NCBI GenBank assembly: GCA_937946835.1
Contig: CALFAV010000047.1
Location: forward strand, 1 to 32,879
DNA length: 32,879 nucleotides
Direction of reading: 5' to 3'
Source: an uncultured Verrucomicrobiae bacterium
GTDB lineage: Bacteria > Verrucomicrobiota > Verrucomicrobiia > Limisphaerales > J093
Part shown: in pieces, positions 24,233 to 31,793 of the stretch
How the letters are laid out: each line of letters opens with the position of its first letter
Position numbering within the stretch: position 1 is the stretch's first letter
Position numbers and translations under genes: made by a program
The notes under the pieces: model-generated
The model's database searches: none
What the model was told of the DNA's origin: nothing
Seen by the model: only the letters and a program-made list of their open reading frames with translations

Positions 24233-26416
24233 GTGAATGTCGCCCTTCAAGCCAATCTTACCGGCGTTTGCCGCGCCGCCCGGCGTTATCTCATGAATGC
24301 CCTCCTCCCCGCCGGCACAGCCGCGCTCAGCCTGGTTGCTTCCCCTCCCGCCGCGGCCGGCGATCCCGGCCCACTGACCGCCGAGTGGACCGGCCCGTAC
24401 GGCGGTGTCCCCCCGCTGGACCGGGTTCGGGTCGAGCATTTCCGGCCCGCCTTCGACGTGGCCATCGCGGCCTACCGCGGGGAAATCCGGGCCATTGCCG
24501 AGAACCCGGACCCGCCCACCTTTGAAAACACCCTCGCCGCGCTGGAGCGTGCCGGCCGCCTGTTGGACCGCGTGCAGGCCGTGTACGGCATCTGGAGCTC
24601 GACGATGAGCACCCCCGAATTCCGGGCCGTCGAGCAGGACCTGGAGCCCCGGTTGGCCGCGCTGCGCGACGAGGTGTTTCAGAACGAAAAACTCTTCCGC
24701 CGCATCGCCGCCGTGTACGAGGCGCCGGACAAGACCCGGCTCCACCCCGAGCAACAGCGCCTGGCCTGGCTGCGCTACACCGATTTCGTGCGCGCGGGCG
24801 CCCGGCTCGACCCTGCCGCCAAGGCGCGCGTGGCCGCCATCAACCAGCGCCTGGCCACGCTCTACACCACCTTCAGCCAGAACCTGCTGGCGGACGAGGA
24901 AAACGACGTGACCGTCATCACCCACGCCGCCGACCTGGCCGGGCTGCCGGAGTCCTTCCAGGCGGCGGCCGCCGCCGAGGCGGAGCGGCGCGGGCTGAAG
25001 AACGCGTGGGTGATTGCCAACACCCGCTCGAGTGTCGAGCCGTTCCTCAGCTTTGCCGACAATCGCGCACTGCGCGAACAGGTCTGGCGCCGCTTCATCT
25101 CCCGCGGCGACCACCCCGGCCCGCGCGACAACAAGCCGCTCATCGCCGAAATTCTGCGCCTGCGGGCCGAACGCGCCCGGCTGCTGGGCTACCCCACCCA
25201 TGCCCACTGGCGGTTGGAAAACCAGATGGCCCGCACCCCGGAACGCGCGCTCGCGCTCATGGAAGCCGTCTGGCCCGCCGCCCTGGCCCGGGTGCGCGAG
25301 GAGGTCGCCGACATGCAGCGCGTGGCCGACGCCGAAGGCGCGGGCCTTCGCCTCGAGCCCTGGGACTACCGCTACTACGCCGAGAAGGTCCGCAAGGCGA
25401 AATACGACCTGGACGAAAACGCCCTCAAACCCTACCTGCAGCTTGAACCCCTCCGGGAGGCCATGTTCTGGGCCGCCGGCGAACTGTTCGGCCTGCGTTT
25501 TTCCCCCGCCCCGGACGTGCCGGTGAACCACCCGGACGTGCGGGTCTGGGAGGTGAAGAATGCGGCCGGCCGGCACGTGGGACTGTTCTACTTCGATCCC
25601 TACGCCCGGCCCGGCAAGCGCTCGGGTGCCTGGATGAACGCCTACCGCAACCAGGAACGCTTCGAGCGCGAGATCCCCCCGCTGGTCTCCAACAACTCGA
25701 ACTTCCTCAAGCCCGCCCCCGGCCAGCCGGTGCTGCTCTCCTGGGACGACGCGCGCACCCTGTTCCACGAGTTCGGCCACGCCCTGCACGGCCTGTGCTC
25801 GGAGGTGAACTACCCTTCGCTCTCCGGCACCAGTGTGCCGCGCGACTTTGTCGAGCTGCCCTCGCAACTGAACGAGCGCTGGCTGCTGACGCCCGAGCTG
25901 CTGGGCCGCTTTGCCCGGCATTACCAGACCGGGCAGCCGATGCCCGCCGCCCTGGTCGCGCGGATCAAAAAGGCGGCCCGGTTCAACCAGGGCTTTGCCA
26001 CCACCGAGTTCCTCGCCAGCGCCCTGCTGGACATGCAACTGCACCTGGCCGGGGAGCGGGACATTGACCCGGCCGCCTTCGAGCGCGAGGAACTGGCCCG
26101 CCTGGGCATGCCGCGCGAGATCGTGATGCGCCACCGCCTGCCGCACTTCGCCCATATCTTCGCCGATGAGGGCTACTCGGCCGGCTACTACAGCTACCTC
26201 TGGGCGGACACGCTCACCGCCGACGCCGCCGAGGCCTTCGAGGAGGCCGGCGGGTTCTACGACCGCGCCCTGGCCGAGAAGTACCGCGAACACATCCTCT
26301 CGCGCGGCAACACGCGCGACCCCGCCGAGTCCTACCGGGCCTTCCGCGGCCGCGATGCCGGCCTGGCCGCGCTCATGCGCGACCGCGGTTTCCCCGTGCC
26401 GCCCGGGATGAAGTGA
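24233..26416 (+). CDS. M3-family zinc metallopeptidase, Dcp-like, exported
   Basis: 727 residues from the GTG at 24233. This start puts Arg residues (RAARRYL) before the hydrophobic core of a signal peptide ending near SPPAAAG; the alternative ATG at 24293 gives a shorter signal without positive charge. The M3 zinc site TLFHEFGHALHGL carries HEXXH (H512, E513, H516), and SGTSVPRDFVELPSQLNERW supplies the third glutamate ligand. This last block resembles peptidyl-dipeptidase Dcp more than oligopeptidase A. GYSAGYYSYLWADTL is the substrate-site tyrosine region near the C-terminus. The enzyme would cleave dipeptides or short peptides in the periplasm. A GC hairpin follows the stop codon. Confidence 0.94.
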   Translation: MNVALQANLTGVCRAARRYLMNALLPAGTAALSLVASPPAAAGDPGPLTAEWTGPYGGVPPLDRVRVEHFRPAFDVAIAAYRGEIRAIAENPDPPTFENTLAALERAGRLLDRVQAVYGIWSSTMSTPEFRAVEQDLEPRLAALRDEVFQNEKLFRRIAAVYEAPDKTRLHPEQQRLAWLRYTDFVRAGARLDPAAKARVAAINQRLATLYTTFSQNLLADEENDVTVITHAADLAGLPESFQAAAAAEAERRGLKNAWVIANTRSSVEPFLSFADNRALREQVWRRFISRGDHPGPRDNKPLIAEILRLRAERARLLGYPTHAHWRLENQMARTPERALALMEAVWPAALARVREEVADMQRVADAEGAGLRLEPWDYRYYAEKVRKAKYDLDENALKPYLQLEPLREAMFWAAGELFGLRFSPAPDVPVNHPDVRVWEVKNAAGRHVGLFYFDPYARPGKRSGAWMNAYRNQERFEREIPPLVSNNSNFLKPAPGQPVLLSWDDARTLFHEFGHALHGLCSEVNYPSLSGTSVPRDFVELPSQLNERWLLTPELLGRFARHYQTGQPMPAALVARIKKAARFNQGFATTEFLASALLDMQLHLAGERDIDPAAFEREELARLGMPREIVMRHRLPHFAHIFADEGYSAGYYSYLWADTLTADAAEAFEEAGGFYDRALAEKYREHILSRGNTRDPAESYRAFRGRDAGLAALMRDRGFPVPPGMK

Positions 26417-26428
26417 AGTTTGCCCGCT

Positions 26429-26452
26429 CGCCCGGCCTCTCCCGGCCGGGCG
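26429..26452 (+). terminator. Strong GC hairpin after the M3 peptidase gene
   Basis: CGCCCGGCC (26429-26437) pairs perfectly with GGCCGGGCG (26444-26452) around a 6-nt loop, 12 nt after the stop codon. There is no T-tract, so it may stabilise the 3' end or act as a U-less terminator rather than a canonical one. Confidence 0.45.
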
Positions 26453-26546
26453 CGGAGGCGTGTCGGCACCGGCCCACGAAGGGAAAACCGCCCCCGCGCG
26501 GGCACCGCTTCGGGGCACCGGCGCGCGGAGGTTGCCCGTCACTGAA

Positions 26547-26575
26547 TTGTAACCTCACGGCGTCCGGCGTAGTCT
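26547..26575 (+). promoter_or_regulatory. Promoter candidate for the CotH-kinase gene
   Basis: TTGTAA at 26547-26552, 17-nt spacer, TAGTCT at 26570-26575. The GTG at 26585 lies 9 nt after the -10, so the mRNA would begin at or near the start codon. This is why 26585 is preferred over the in-frame GTG at 26576. Confidence 0.5.
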
Positions 26576-26584
26576 GTGTCGCCC

Positions 26585-28813
26585 GTGAGCAAACCAAACG
26601 CCGGTTCCTTTCCCCGGCCCCATCGCCGCCCCGGACAGTGGCGGCGCCGGGGAGGGGTCTGGGCCGCGGTGGGCGTGCTCTGCGCGGGGGGGTGGGAGGC
26701 TTGCCCGGCGGACTCAACTGCCCCGCCGCGCCCGAAGGTCCTGCCGACGCACGCGGCGGAGTTGTTCGAGCCGACCCGCGTGTGGACCGTGCACTTGAAG
26801 TTCGCCCCGCGGGACTGGGCGGCGATGGAACCGGCCGGGGGCCCCGGCGGGTTTGGCGGCCCCCCCGGTGGCGACGGGCCGCGCGGCCCCGGGGCTCCGG
26901 GAGGGCCGGGGGGGCCGGGCGGCGGCCCGGGCGATTTTGGCCCGGGCATGTTTTTGACCCCGGCGTTTTCGGGCGCGGCGGACACGGACCGGGATGGTCG
27001 GGTCACCCGCGCGGAGTTTCAGCGCCTGGCCGAGAGCTGGTTTGACCGCTGGGACACCAATGCCAGCGGCGCCGTGACCCTGGAGCAGTTGCGCGCCGGT
27101 TTGAACACCACGGTGGGCGGTCCGCCGCCGGGCGGCGGACCCGACGCGCCCCGGGGTCCCGGCGGCCCGCGCGGCGGGGGACTGAATCTCCAGGGGCGCG
27201 AGGGCCAGCGCAACGGCCTGGCGGCGGCGTTGGGCATTGATTTTCCCACGGTGCCCGCCGCGCTCGAATTCGAGGGCCAACTGGTGGGACCGGTCATGGT
27301 CCGGTTCAAGGGCAACGGCACCTTCCTCGAATCGCGCGGCACGCTCAAGCGCTCGTTCAAGGTGGACCTCAACGACACCGCCCGGCGCCGGCACCTGGCC
27401 GGGGTTACCAAGCTCAACCTCCACAACTGCGTCACCGACCCGAGCTGGATGAACGAGGTGCTTTCGCACCGGTTGTTCCGCGACTTCGGCGTGCCCGCCC
27501 CGCGCACCGCCTTCGCGCGCGTGTTCCTCACCGTACCCGGGGAACATGACCGCACCTACCTGGGCCTGTACTCGCTGGTGGAGAATCCCGACCGCAATTT
27601 CGCCGCCGAGTTTTTCGGCACCCGCAAGGGCGCGATCTTCAAGCCGGTCACCAAACGGGTCTTCGAGGACCTCGGGGACGATTGGCGCGCCTACCGGCAA
27701 ACCTACGACCCCAAGACACCGGTCTCGGACGAGGAAACCGCCCGGGTGATCGCCTTTTGCAAACTGGTTTCACACGCGGACGACGCCCGTTTTGCCGCCG
27801 AACTGGGCGAGTACCTGGACCTGGAGGAGTTTGCCCGCTTCATGGCCGTGACCGTGTGGCTGAGCACGCTCGACAGCATCCTCGGCCCGGGCCAGAACTA
27901 CCTGGTCCACCTGCATCCGGTGACCCGGCGCTTCGCGTTCCTCCCCTGGGACCTGGACCATTCCTTCGGCCAGTTCCCGCTGATCGGTACGCAGGAGATG
28001 CGCGAGCAACTGAGCGTCCACCGCCCCTGGCAGGGCGAATCGCGTTTCCTGGAGCGCGTCTTCGCCGTCCCGGCCTTCAAGGAACGCTACCTGGCCCGCC
28101 TGGCCGAGTTGAATCGCACCCTGGCCCGTCCGGAGCGCCTGCGGCAACAGGTGGACGAAATTGCCGCCGCCATTCGCCCCGCCGTGGCCGAGGAATCGGC
28201 CGGAAAGCTCGAGCACTTTGAGCGCGCGGTGGCCGGGGAAAGTGCCGAACCGTTCCGCGCCGGCGGTTTCGGCGGAGGTCGCGGCCCGGGGTTTGGGCGG
28301 CCGGGGGGCTTCTCGGGCCCGCAGCGCAAGCCCATCAAGGGCTTCGTGCCCGCACGCTGGCAATCCATCGAGGACCAACTGGCCGGCCGGGCCGAGGGCC
28401 TCACGCTGTCCGCCGGCTTTGGCCCCGGCAGGGGACCGGGCGGGCCGTTCGGTCGGGGCGGCCCCGGCGCCCCGGGCGGTCCGGGGGGGTTCGGACCGGG
28501 CATGTTTCTGGGCCCGGCTTGGATGAACGCGCACGACACCGACCGCGACGGCCGGCTCACGCGGGCGGAGACGGTAGCCGGCTTCGAGCGATGGTTCGCG
28601 GCCTGGGATGGGGATGGAGACGGCCGGCTGACCGAAGCCGAACTGCGCGCCGGGCTGAACCGGACCTTTGCCACGCCCGGCCCGGGTGCGCCCGGCGGTC
28701 CCGGCGCTCCGGGGCCGTCAGGCCCGCCGGGCGGTGGCGGCCCCTTGGGGCCCCCGCCGGCGGAACCTCCGGAAGCAGACCGGCGCCCGCCAGCGCCCGC
28801 CCCGCCGCAGTGA
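26585..28813 (+). CDS. CotH-kinase protein with two EF-hand modules, exported
   Basis: 742 residues from GTG 26585. A basic N-terminus (RPHRRPGQWRRRG) and a hydrophobic segment (GVWAAVGVLCAGGW) form a signal sequence. A short strand (VWTVHLKFAPRDWAAM) is followed by a Gly/Pro-rich linker and EF-hands DTDRDGRVTRAE (133-144) and DTNASGAVTLEQ (157-168). The CotH kinase-like domain (about 225-545) shows RFKGNGTFLESRGTLKRSF, KLNLHNCVTDPSWMNE and the probable catalytic FLPWDLDHSFG (452-462). A second linker and EF-hands DTDRDGRLTRAE (651-662) and DGDGDGRLTEAE (675-686) follow, then a Pro-rich tail. CotH kinases phosphorylate spore-coat or secreted proteins in known cases; here the target is unknown. 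EF2 lacks some Ca ligands. It precedes DUF4956 and VTC genes. Confidence 0.9.
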   Translation: MSKPNAGSFPRPHRRPGQWRRRGGVWAAVGVLCAGGWEACPADSTAPPRPKVLPTHAAELFEPTRVWTVHLKFAPRDWAAMEPAGGPGGFGGPPGGDGPRGPGAPGGPGGPGGGPGDFGPGMFLTPAFSGAADTDRDGRVTRAEFQRLAESWFDRWDTNASGAVTLEQLRAGLNTTVGGPPPGGGPDAPRGPGGPRGGGLNLQGREGQRNGLAAALGIDFPTVPAALEFEGQLVGPVMVRFKGNGTFLESRGTLKRSFKVDLNDTARRRHLAGVTKLNLHNCVTDPSWMNEVLSHRLFRDFGVPAPRTAFARVFLTVPGEHDRTYLGLYSLVENPDRNFAAEFFGTRKGAIFKPVTKRVFEDLGDDWRAYRQTYDPKTPVSDEETARVIAFCKLVSHADDARFAAELGEYLDLEEFARFMAVTVWLSTLDSILGPGQNYLVHLHPVTRRFAFLPWDLDHSFGQFPLIGTQEMREQLSVHRPWQGESRFLERVFAVPAFKERYLARLAELNRTLARPERLRQQVDEIAAAIRPAVAEESAGKLEHFERAVAGESAEPFRAGGFGGGRGPGFGRPGGFSGPQRKPIKGFVPARWQSIEDQLAGRAEGLTLSAGFGPGRGPGGPFGRGGPGAPGGPGGFGPGMFLGPAWMNAHDTDRDGRLTRAETVAGFERWFAAWDGDGDGRLTEAELRAGLNRTFATPGPGAPGGPGAPGPSGPPGGGGPLGPPPAEPPEADRRPPAPAPPQ
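26924..27112 (+). repeat. Intragenic EF-hand module, copy 1
   Basis: 63 codons (Gly-Pro linker end, FGPGMFL, two EF-hands, LRAGLN). They align without gaps to 28478-28666; by my count 38 of 63 residues are identical. In this copy the second EF-hand (DTNASGAVTLEQ) is degenerate. Confidence 0.8.
28478..28666 (+). repeat. Intragenic EF-hand module, copy 2
   Basis: Second copy of the module at 26924-27112, placed after the kinase domain. Both EF-hands look canonical here (DTDRDGRLTRAE, DGDGDGRLTEAE). The same FGPGMFL lead-in and LRAGLN exit mark its borders. Confidence 0.8.
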
Positions 28814-28879
28814 GCGGCGCGCCCGCGAGTAAATTCAGCACGGACAATTTCCCCTCAACCAACCAACACCGCTGCACCC

Positions 28880-29566
28880 ATGCAAATGGACCAACTCCTG
28901 AACCAACTCCAGCTCACCTCTGCGGACACCGCCGGATTGCCGGCGTTTGCGCTGCACCTGGCCCTGGCCGCGGTGCTGGCCACGGTGCTCGGCCTGGCCT
29001 ACATCCGCTTCGGCCAGGCGCTGTCCAATCGCCGGCTCTTCGCGCGCAATTTCCTGTTGCTGACCCTGACCACCACGCTGGTCATCAGCATTGTGAAGTC
29101 CTCGCTCACCCTCTCGCTGGGGCTGGTGGGCGCGCTGTCCATCGTGCGCTTCCGCGCGGCCATCAAGGAGCCGGAGGAACTGGCCTACCTGTTTCTGGCC
29201 ATCGGCATCGGGCTGGGCCTGGGCGCCGGCCAGGCGCTGGTGACCACCGTGGCGCTGGCGGTCATCCTGGTCCTGATTGTCCTCCGCTACTACGTCCGGC
29301 CGCGCGCCGAAGCGCCCAATCTCTACCTCACCGTCACCGCGCCCGCCGCGCCCGGCCTGAGCGCCAGCGCCATTCTCGACGTGCTGAAAACCGTCGGCGC
29401 CACGGCCAGCCTGAAGCGTTTCGATGAGGGACCCGATCAGGTCGAGGCCGCCTTCCAGGTGCACTTCCCGCACGTGGGCGCGTTGGAAAAGGCCGGGCAG
29501 CGCCTGCGCGAGTTGTACGCCGGCGTCCGCCTCAGTTGCCTGGAGGACCGGGGGCTGGGGGTTTGA
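28880..29566 (+). CDS. DUF4956 membrane protein
   Basis: 228 residues. About four transmembrane helices lie at residues 21-42, 57-75, 77-90 region and 101-136. Between them is the conserved block GALSIVRFRAAIKEPEELAY (84-103), the hallmark I associate with DUF4956. A soluble C-terminal domain (about 145-228) of alternating strands and helices looks like a small ferredoxin-like or regulatory domain. Function is not established. It is 66 nt after the CotH gene and 18 nt before the VTC gene. The leader is A/C-rich with no Shine-Dalgarno; ATG at 28886 is an alternative start. The recurrent company of VTC-domain proteins suggests a partner membrane subunit, by analogy with the membrane part of eukaryotic VTC complexes, which is inference. 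Confidence 0.85.
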   Translation: MQMDQLLNQLQLTSADTAGLPAFALHLALAAVLATVLGLAYIRFGQALSNRRLFARNFLLLTLTTTLVISIVKSSLTLSLGLVGALSIVRFRAAIKEPEELAYLFLAIGIGLGLGAGQALVTTVALAVILVLIVLRYYVRPRAEAPNLYLTVTAPAAPGLSASAILDVLKTVGATASLKRFDEGPDQVEAAFQVHFPHVGALEKAGQRLRELYAGVRLSCLEDRGLGV

Positions 29567-29584
29567 AGCGTTGCCGGGTGCTTC

Positions 29585-30274
29585 ATGAACGACCCCGTTT
29601 CCCCGCTGCGCTGCGAGCGCAAGTTTGTTCCGCCCCCGGGGGTGTTGGAGGAGGTGCTGGCCCGCCTGCGCCGCCACCCGGCCCTGTTTCGGGAGGTTTA
29701 CCCGCCGCGCTGGATCAACAATCTGTACTGGGACTCGCCGGAGCTGCGGAACTACCACGAGCATGTGCAGGGCTGCGCCCGGCGGGTGAAGTGGCGCCTG
29801 CGCTGGTACGGTCCGCTCCGGGGCGAAATCAGCCGGCCGGTCTTCGAGTGCAAGTTCAAGCGCGGCCTGCTCAGCGGCAAACTGTCCCGGCCCCTGCCGG
29901 CCTTCGCGCACAACGGCTGCCTGCCGCACGCCCAACTCCGCGCCGCGCTGGACACGGCGGATCTGCCCGGGCCACTGCACGAGGGGCTGCGCGCCGCCCG
30001 GCCGGTGCTGCTCAACCGCTACCGGCGCCGCTACTTCGCCAGCGCCGACGGCCGGTTGCGGCTGACCCTGGACACCGGGCTCGAGTTCTACGATGCGCGC
30101 CACCCGGCCGGCACACCCGCTCCGGTGACCGTGGCGGCGCCGCGGTTCATTCTCGAACTGAAATACCCGCCCGAGCACGCGGAGGCGGCGGCGGACGCCG
30201 CGGCCGAGCTACCGTTTCGCCTGACGCGCTGCTCGAAGTACATCCTGGGCGTGGAGCATCTGGCCGCGGTCTAG
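29585..30274 (+). CDS. VTC-domain tunnel-fold protein (polyphosphate polymerase-like)
   Basis: 229 residues, a single VTC/triphosphate-tunnel domain. All the tunnel-lining positions I expect are present: ERKF (11-14), RRVKWRLR with K69, R71 and R73, FECKFKRG with E88 and K90, RYR (145-147), TLDTGLEF with D163, LELKYP with E191 and K193, and SKY (217-219). In yeast Vtc4 equivalent basic residues bind polyphosphate and a glutamate binds the metal. This protein has no membrane segment, SPX or kinase domain. Polyphosphate synthesis is the best guess, but tunnel enzymes also include triphosphatases and cyclases. It ends a cluster with the CotH-kinase and DUF4956 genes. Confidence 0.9.
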   Translation: MNDPVSPLRCERKFVPPPGVLEEVLARLRRHPALFREVYPPRWINNLYWDSPELRNYHEHVQGCARRVKWRLRWYGPLRGEISRPVFECKFKRGLLSGKLSRPLPAFAHNGCLPHAQLRAALDTADLPGPLHEGLRAARPVLLNRYRRRYFASADGRLRLTLDTGLEFYDARHPAGTPAPVTVAAPRFILELKYPPEHAEAAADAAAELPFRLTRCSKYILGVEHLAAV

Positions 30275-30307
30275 CCCCGGGGCACCAGGCTCGGGGACGC
30301 CCGGGGC
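30274..30307 (+). terminator. GC hairpin between convergent VTC and Gfo/Idh genes
   Basis: GCCCCGGG (30274-30281) pairs perfectly with CCCGGGGC (30300-30307) around an 18-nt loop, beginning at the VTC stop codon. There is no T-tract on either strand. It fills a large part of the 73-nt convergent gap and could block transcription from both sides. Confidence 0.4.
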
Positions 30308-30347
30308 GGGGGCGACCAACGGACTCCGGGGCCGACGTCCGACCCGG

Positions 30348-31580
30348 TCAGCTCACCACCGGCCATTTGAAAGTGGACGTCAGGGGCACGCGCCGGCCGG
30401 TGGCCTGGGATTCGCGGGCGGCGGTGATGATCTCCAGCACGTGCAGGGCGTGCTCGGGCGTGACCAGCAACTCCCGCCCGGTGACCAGGCATTCGGCGGC
30501 CAGCGCCGCGCCCTGCTGCCACACGTAACCCCGGGCATCGGTCTCGTGTCGGGTGAGGGTGGGGTGGTCTTTTGTGGCCAGGTCCACGCCCAAGGGAGCC
30601 CAGTCGTAGCCCACCAGGCCCAGGTAGCCCTGCGTGCCGACAAGGGCGATGGTGTGCCGGGTTTCCCGACTGCCATCGTGGCCGTGGGGGTTGAAGTAGT
30701 TGAAGCCCGATTGCACGTGGGAGATGACCCCGTGGTCATGCTCCAGCAGCACCATCGCGTTGTCTTCCTCCTCGACCCGGATGCGGCCCTTGTCCTCGAC
30801 GGTGCGTTCCGGGGTGACGATGCTGAGCATGGCGGTGACGCTCCGGGCCGGGCCGAGCAGGCCGGTGAGGGTGGTGAGGTTATAGACCGCCAGGTCGGGC
30901 ATCGAGCCGCCGAGCTTTTCGTAAAAGAACGCCGACCAGGTCGGCCCCTCGTGTCCATAATCGGCATGGGCGGCGGCCACGCGGCCGAGTTTGCCCCCGG
31001 CCAATTGCCGGGCCATGAAGGCAAACTGCGGGCTTTGCACCGTGATGGGCGCGCCCCAGAGCCGGAGTCCCTTTTCGCGGGCCAGGCGGAGCAACTCCCG
31101 GCCGGCGGCCAACGAGTTGGCAATGGGTTTCTCGCTCCACACGTGTTTGCCCGCCTCGAGCGCGCGGCGGTTGACGGCCTCGTGCGCCTGCATGTCGGTC
31201 AGGTCCACCAAAAACTCGAACGGCGTCCCCGCCAACATGGCCTCCAGGTGCGGGTAGTGGTGGGGGACCTTGAATCGCTCGGCCTGCCGGCGCGCCCGCT
31301 CCGGCTTGATGTCGCACACGCTCACCAGCTCCACGTACGGACACTGGACGAGCGTGGGCAGGTAGGCGTTGGAGACGCTGCCGCAGCCGATGACCCCGGT
31401 GCGCACCCGGCGCCGGGAGGCTTCGGCCCCTCGGGCCGGCCAGCCCGCGGCGAGGGTCGCCCCGACCCCGAGGGCGGCGCGGGCAAATGCGCGGCGGTTC
31501 ATGCCGGGTCGGCCCGGGTCGGCCGCGTCAACGGCGTTGGACTCAAGCGGCGTGCGGTTCGAGGCAGCGGGAAGGTTCAT
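30348..31580 (-). CDS. Gfo/Idh/MocA-family oxidoreductase with Tat signal
   Basis: 410 residues from the ATG at 31580; the ATG at 31502 (MNRRAFARAALG) is an equally possible start. The twin-arginine stretch NRRAFARAALGVGATLAAGW predicts Tat export, typical of periplasmic sugar oxidoreductases in this phylum. The Rossmann domain starts TGVIGCGSVSNAYLP (about 61-75), with VSVCDIKPERA closing the NAD(P) site. SEKPIAN (about 149-155) contains the family's EKP motif with the conserved lysine. The C-terminal beta-sheet domain includes HVQSGFNYFNPHGHDG. Substrate is probably a sugar or derivative but cannot be read from sequence. No promoter or ribosome site is convincing. GH16 lies upstream on the same strand, 212 nt away. 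Confidence 0.92.
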   Translation of the reverse strand: MNLPAASNRTPLESNAVDAADPGRPGMNRRAFARAALGVGATLAAGWPARGAEASRRRVRTGVIGCGSVSNAYLPTLVQCPYVELVSVCDIKPERARRQAERFKVPHHYPHLEAMLAGTPFEFLVDLTDMQAHEAVNRRALEAGKHVWSEKPIANSLAAGRELLRLAREKGLRLWGAPITVQSPQFAFMARQLAGGKLGRVAAAHADYGHEGPTWSAFFYEKLGGSMPDLAVYNLTTLTGLLGPARSVTAMLSIVTPERTVEDKGRIRVEEEDNAMVLLEHDHGVISHVQSGFNYFNPHGHDGSRETRHTIALVGTQGYLGLVGYDWAPLGVDLATKDHPTLTRHETDARGYVWQQGAALAAECLVTGRELLVTPEHALHVLEIITAARESQATGRRVPLTSTFKWPVVS

Positions 31581-31763
31581 GACTGGGTTTCGTTCTGCTC
31601 AGGCCGGGCGAACTCGCGCGGAACCGCCCGACACGACGGGCGTTGCTCTCTTCCGCGGTTCAAATCCGGGAACGACCGGGAAGCTTGACGGGCAAGCCCG
31701 CCCGGTCAAGCGGCAAGGCTCCACGATGGCGGGTGGCGGTGGGCAACGGGCCTCTCTGGCTGA

Positions 31764-31793
31764 CAACCCGAGTTGGGCCCGGAATTCCGGGCC
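31764..31793 (-). terminator. Tandem inverted repeats at the end of the GH16 gene
   Basis: A perfect 18-bp palindrome, GGCCCGGAATTCCGGGCC (31776-31793), touches the GH16 stop codon. A second stem, CAAC/GTTG with a CCGA loop (31764-31775), directly abuts it. In RNA they form a 7-bp stem with an AAUU loop followed by a small stem. No T-tract follows. Terminator or 3' stabiliser is the likely role; a protein-binding operator is possible. Confidence 0.4.

Noticed and set aside
26850..27190. Gly/Pro-rich repeats in the CotH gene read as collagen or as a DNA repeat array
   Set aside because: Gly-X-Y triplets are short and irregular, and the DNA has no fixed-length spacer; they are best seen as linkers.
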